Part shown: positions 63,657 to 64,000 of the stretch, piece by piece
Position numbering within the stretch: the stretch's first letter is position 1
Layout: every line of letters begins with the position of its first letter
Source: Belliella baltica DSM 15883
Lineage (GTDB): Bacteria; Bacteroidota; Bacteroidia; Cytophagales; Cyclobacteriaceae
Length of the DNA stretch: 64,000 nucleotides
Direction: 5' to 3'
Assembly: GCF_000265405.1 (NCBI RefSeq)
Contig: NC_018010.1
Location: 2,501,501 to 2,565,500, forward strand
Notes under the pieces: model-generated
What the model was told of the DNA's origin: nothing
Database searches by the model: none
Seen by the model: only the letters and a program-made list of their open reading frames with translations
Made by a program: the position numbers and the translations under genes

Positions 63657-64000
63657 CATTGAATCTAAAATGCATAATGTCACCATCTTGGACTACATAT
63701 TCTTTACCTTCTATGGCAATTTTACCATTTTCCCTACAGGCAGCCTCTGTTTTGTACTTTTCATAGGAAGGTAATTTGATTACTTCAGCCTTGATAAAGC
63801 CTCTTTCAAAATCCGTATGTATCACGCCAGCTGCTTGTGGAGCTTTCCAACCTCGCTTGATCGTCCAAGCTCTTACCTCTTGAACTCCCGCAGTAAAATA
63901 GGTAATCAAATTTAATAAAGTATAAGCGCCTGCAATCAATCGGTTTAATCCACTCTCTTCCAAGCCATATTCTCCTAAAAACATCGCCTTTTCTTCAGCA
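63652..64000 (-). CDS. ychF: Redox-regulated ATPase YchF, C-terminal part (cut by window edge)
   Basis: The 3' 116 codons of ychF; the gene continues past the right edge. The sequence [62 protein letters not shown], then [19 protein letters not shown], is the TGS-like C-terminal domain of YchF/OLA1, an OBG-type ATPase that binds ribosomes. The frame is open to position 64000 ([13 protein letters not shown]), so the internal ATG at 63984 is not the start. Confidence 0.97.
   Translation of the reverse strand, partial: AEEKAMFLGEYGLEESGLNRLIAGAYTLLNLITYFTAGVQEVRAWTIKRGWKAPQAAGVIHTDFERGFIKAEVIKLPSYEKYKTEAACRENGKIAIEGKEYVVQDGDIMHFRFNV

Overview
The window comes from a member of the Bacteroidota, most likely of the order Cytophagales and close to the Cyclobacteriaceae; that placement is inference. 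The reasons are a type IX secretion plug protein, a GH97 (SusB-type) glucosidase, an SLBB-rich Wza-like exporter, AT-rich DNA, and several upstream sites fitting the Bacteroidota promoter (TTTG, about 17-22 nt, TAnnTTTG). I see no rRNA, tRNA or CRISPR array.

Layout. 1-24 kb is mostly housekeeping: the N-terminal end of a penicillin acylase, an esterase, a GH97 glucosidase, a YCII protein, a DUF389 membrane protein, a response regulator, an Mla-type lipid transport operon (permease, ATPase, MCE protein), a shortened CASTOR/POLLUX-like channel protein, an endonuclease/exonuclease/phosphatase-fold protein, aconitase, a second penicillin acylase, glucose-6-phosphate isomerase and a Tricorn-like protease. 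24.3-59 kb is a capsule/exopolysaccharide locus: winged-helix regulator, Wza-like SLBB protein, Wzz-like protein, three nucleotide-sugar dehydrogenases, a cytidylyltransferase-like enzyme, Fcl and Gmd (GDP-fucose), a GT25, a Wzx flippase, three GT2 enzymes, a Wzy-like polymerase, a Wzi-like protein and a cupin. 59.7-60.8 kb is a complete IS1595-type insertion sequence with terminal repeats and an 8-bp target duplication. The right end holds the T9SS plug protein, a Cas6-like endoribonuclease with no cas neighbours, and the 3' part of ychF.

The most unusual part is 24.9-46 kb. The polysaccharide genes are separated by several unrelated classes of structured DNA repeat: about 40 units of a ~97-nt two-tier hairpin (class A), a ~134-nt repeat (class B), a ~136-nt repeat (class C) and a short palindromic repeat (class D). 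Small accessory genes sit inside or beside these repeats: three GxxExxY (PDDEXK-like) genes, one four-helix-bundle gene of the 23S rRNA intervening-sequence family, four toxin-antitoxin modules and a two-gene ATPase/nuclease cassette. The GxxExxY and four-helix-bundle genes are each flanked by one repeat class, and several repeats stop only a few bases before the start codons of capsule genes. I propose a repeat-plus-small-protein system, comparable in layout (not homology) to REP sequences with their RAYT proteins. The orphan Cas6 is a second candidate for an undescribed RNA-processing role.

How the genes work together. Ugd (two near-identical copies), the UDP-HexNAc dehydrogenase, Gmd/Fcl and the cupin would supply nucleotide sugars. 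The glycosyltransferases, Wzx and Wzy would assemble and flip repeat units. The Wzz-, Wza- and Wzi-like proteins would control length, export and surface attachment. A priming sugar transferase and a tyrosine kinase are not seen here and must be encoded elsewhere if the system is complete.
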